This document shows, in pieces, positions 3,940 through 5,605 of a stretch of 5,605 nt of DNA. Source of the DNA: an uncultured Ruminococcus sp. (lineage in GTDB: Bacteria; Bacillota_A; Clostridia; Oscillospirales; Ruminococcaceae). Position 1 is the first letter of the stretch. Every line of letters begins with the position of its first letter. The notes beneath the pieces were generated by a model. It ran no database searches, was not told the origin of the DNA, and saw only the letters and a program-made list of their open reading frames with translations. The stretch is from positions 1 to 5,605 of the forward strand of contig CALFMA010000279.1 in the NCBI GenBank assembly GCA_937880065.1. Reading direction: 5' to 3'. The translations under genes and the position numbers were made by a program.

Positions 3940-5605
3940 TTAGTCTTCATCCTCGCCTGTTCCGTCTTCGCCATAATGAGAGCACCAATCTTCATGGGCA
4001 CCATCTAAACCGCCGCATTCGTCATAGATATCTTCATCGATGATATCATAATAAGAACACATCGGATCATGATCGCCATTTTCACCGCCACACTCTGGGC
4101 AAATATAAGGTTCATCGCCAAGTGGCTCCGGCTCTTGCATCGAAACAGTTATACTGTAATCAGCAGAATCGTTGTTATTATAGTTAACCGGCTTCAGATA
4201 AACCGTTTGTCCCTCTTCAAGATCGAATTCTATTAAAAACTGCAAATCGCCATGATCATCATCATTAGCTGCTATTAATTCAGTCAAAGCCGCGTTACTG
4301 TAGAGGTAGCCATACATATCATTAGAAGTATCGTCGGAATAAAAGTAATATGTGCCTGTCTGCTCAGCTGTGAAAGAGAAGAAATCAAACTGAATAGCGT
4401 TTTCATAATGACCGGATACAGTATTATTGAGTGTCAGTGCAATGGGTTCGCCAACTGGTGCACTATTATCACTTACCAACAAATTATAGCTGAGATCCTC
4501 TTCGAGTGAATAGATTCTGATATATATTTTCTCGTTCTCGGTCAAATCCATAGTATACTCAACTAAACCGTTATCGCTTCCGACTTGTTCGAAGTATTCA
4601 ATAGTACCGATATCGAATCCAATCCAGTCACTGTCGCTCTGAGCTTTGAATGTGTAAGATCCGTCAGCGGGAGCAGTGAACTCATACCATACAGAATCTC
4701 CGGCATCAATTCCATTGTTCTGAACATTGTTTGCTTCAATAATGCCCGGTTTTGCCCAGTTAAGGCTGAAATCGATATGATCCGAGCCCCTGAGCATATC
4801 CTGATTGAAATTGAAGATAATCTGCTGACCTTCGTTCATATAGAAAGCACAGAAATTGTCATGATTATTTCCAGGTTCAACGGAAGTGAAATTATGGAAA
4901 GTGTTATAGTCAGTATCATACATATATATGTTGAAGTGACTGTCAAAAGGCCATTCTGATGCAACTCCATTTTCATCTACGATTGTATAGCAGTCTACGC
5001 CGTAATACAGAGTATCAAAGTAGTAATAGCCGTCCATAGGTGCTGTGAAGTTGTATGTTATGGGCGCTTTTCTCGTGTTATAAACAGTATAGATATCACA
5101 GAGATTTACATCAGTATTATTAGGTGTGTTTACGTAGAGATCAATATTCCTGTAATTAGGAGCTGAACTGGTTGGAAGTGCCATTACATAATAGGTCTGA
5201 TCTTCGTAACAGTTGAAGTAGTAGTTTAATCCTTCCTGATTGAACTCATGATCTAAACCAATCACATTTCCGTACTGATCCCAGACTACAATTTCTGTAT
5301 CCATAGAATTGGTGCTGATGATATACTGATTATAAGCAGTTGCATTCAAAGTTCTGCGATCGAATACATTGGGATCGTTTAAGAGAACATTAGGATTAGC
5401 CATATCATTGACAATAAGCTCTGAATCTTCACTGTATACGCTGTGAACACGGAATTTGATGTTATCAGTTGAATCGATCTGATCATCGAAGTAGCCACGA
5501 ATATATACAGTTTCACCAGCTTCAATATTAGGATAATAATAGCTGAGAACTTCATCATCGTAGATTACTGGCCAGATACTATCAAAATTATCAAACGATG
5601 AATTA
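3940..5605 (-). CDS. Acidic extracellular-type protein with tandem PPC-like beta-sandwich modules and C-terminal Cys/His motifs (5' partial)
   Basis: No specific function is recognised. The frame stays open to the right edge (554 codons in the window); the ATG at 5401-5403 is internal, since SELIVND and earlier residues continue the same fold. Counting from the edge, I see the end of one module (1-57, IEAGETVYIRGYF) and about four further modules at roughly 60-162, 165-286, 287-377 and 380-490. They share the PPC (bacterial pre-peptidase C-terminal) pattern: YxFTAPxDGxYxF, a D-rich turn such as AANDDDHGD, then LxEGQTVYLKPxxY and a closing YSITV strand. Modules 3 and 4 have FTAPMDGYYYF and FTAPADGSYTF. 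The tail (491-554) is acidic with two CGG..H..C motifs and ends GEDGTGEDED, with no LPXTG or membrane anchor. The protein is rich in Asp, Asn and Tyr and poor in Lys, typical of secreted rumen or gut Firmicute proteins. Any signal peptide or catalytic domain would lie upstream, outside the window. Confidence 0.8.
   Translation of the reverse strand, partial: NSSFDNFDSIWPVIYDDEVLSYYYPNIEAGETVYIRGYFDDQIDSTDNIKFRVHSVYSEDSELIVNDMANPNVLLNDPNVFDRRTLNATAYNQYIISTNSMDTEIVVWDQYGNVIGLDHEFNQEGLNYYFNCYEDQTYYVMALPTSSAPNYRNIDLYVNTPNNTDVNLCDIYTVYNTRKAPITYNFTAPMDGYYYFDTLYYGVDCYTIVDENGVASEWPFDSHFNIYMYDTDYNTFHNFTSVEPGNNHDNFCAFYMNEGQQIIFNFNQDMLRGSDHIDFSLNWAKPGIIEANNVQNNGIDAGDSVWYEFTAPADGSYTFKAQSDSDWIGFDIGTIEYFEQVGSDNGLVEYTMDLTENEKIYIRIYSLEEDLSYNLLVSDNSAPVGEPIALTLNNTVSGHYENAIQFDFFSFTAEQTGTYYFYSDDTSNDMYGYLYSNAALTELIAANDDDHGDLQFLIEFDLEEGQTVYLKPVNYNNNDSADYSITVSMQEPEPLGDEPYICPECGGENGDHDPMCSYYDIIDEDIYDECGGLDGAHEDWCSHYGEDGTGEDED
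3973..4107 (-). repeat. Two tandem CGG-x2-G-x-H-x3-C-S-x-Y motifs at the protein C-terminus
   Basis: At the protein level, copy 1 (4048-4107) reads YICPECGGENGDHDPMCSYY and copy 2 (3973-4029) reads IYDECGGLDGAHEDWCSHY, with a 25-residue period. Copy 1 has C-x2-C...H-x3-C, a plausible zinc-knuckle ligand set. Copy 2 has lost the first Cys (replaced by Tyr) but keeps CGG, His and the last Cys. Similar short CxxCG..GH...C motifs occur at the ends of surface proteins of gut clostridia (from memory, not searched). Metal binding is inferred. Confidence 0.6.

Noticed and set aside
4585..4959. Plus-strand 124-codon frame inside the PPC-module gene
   Set aside because: Antisense shadow; the minus-strand frame is far longer and has recognisable modules.
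1..5605. CRISPR array, tRNA, rRNA, insertion sequence or att site
   Set aside because: No regularly spaced repeats, cloverleaf, rRNA-like tract, transposase motifs or terminal inverted repeats with target duplication were seen by eye.

Overview
The window reads as a mosaic of bacterial DNA from at least two sources. Every gene in it is partial or carries a lesion, except possibly the small signal-peptide gene, which also appears cut. No mobile element, RNA gene or CRISPR array is visible.

Layout. (1) Bases 1 to about 480, plus strand: the middle of lepA (elongation factor 4). Its base composition is visibly more GC-rich than what follows, and its sequence style recalls Saccharibacteria or other candidate-phyla bacteria (a tentative guess). 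It stops matching LepA abruptly at about 474-485. (2) About 480 to 3370, minus strand: the C-terminal two thirds of glmS, followed 29 bp later by an SF2 helicase gene with helicase-associated (HA) domains. This looks like a gut or rumen clostridial genome (Ruminococcus/Oscillospiraceae type). glmS has one frameshift. The helicase has two frameshifts and one in-frame TGA. All three frameshifts can be repaired by adding one A/T to a homopolymer run. (3) About 3370 to 5605, minus strand: a short gene with a signal peptide and a 'Bacterial repeat' (InlB-B/Flg_new-like) domain, cut where glmS begins; a 252-bp intergenic region with two strong inverted repeats; and a large acidic protein of tandem PPC-like beta-sandwich modules ending in two Cys/His mini-motifs. 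That last gene runs off the right edge. The style is again that of a Ruminococcus-like Firmicute.

Most likely reading: a metagenomic (or amplified single-cell) contig with two chimeric joins, near 480 and near 3370, and uncorrected homopolymer errors. Real rearrangement and gene decay cannot be excluded from sequence alone. The only neighbours that look like a natural transcription unit are glmS and the helicase (same strand, 29-bp gap, good Shine-Dalgarno), and possibly the two secreted-protein genes in region 3. The biologically most interesting parts are the PPC-module protein with its C-terminal CGG-H-C repeats and the structured intergenic region beside it.
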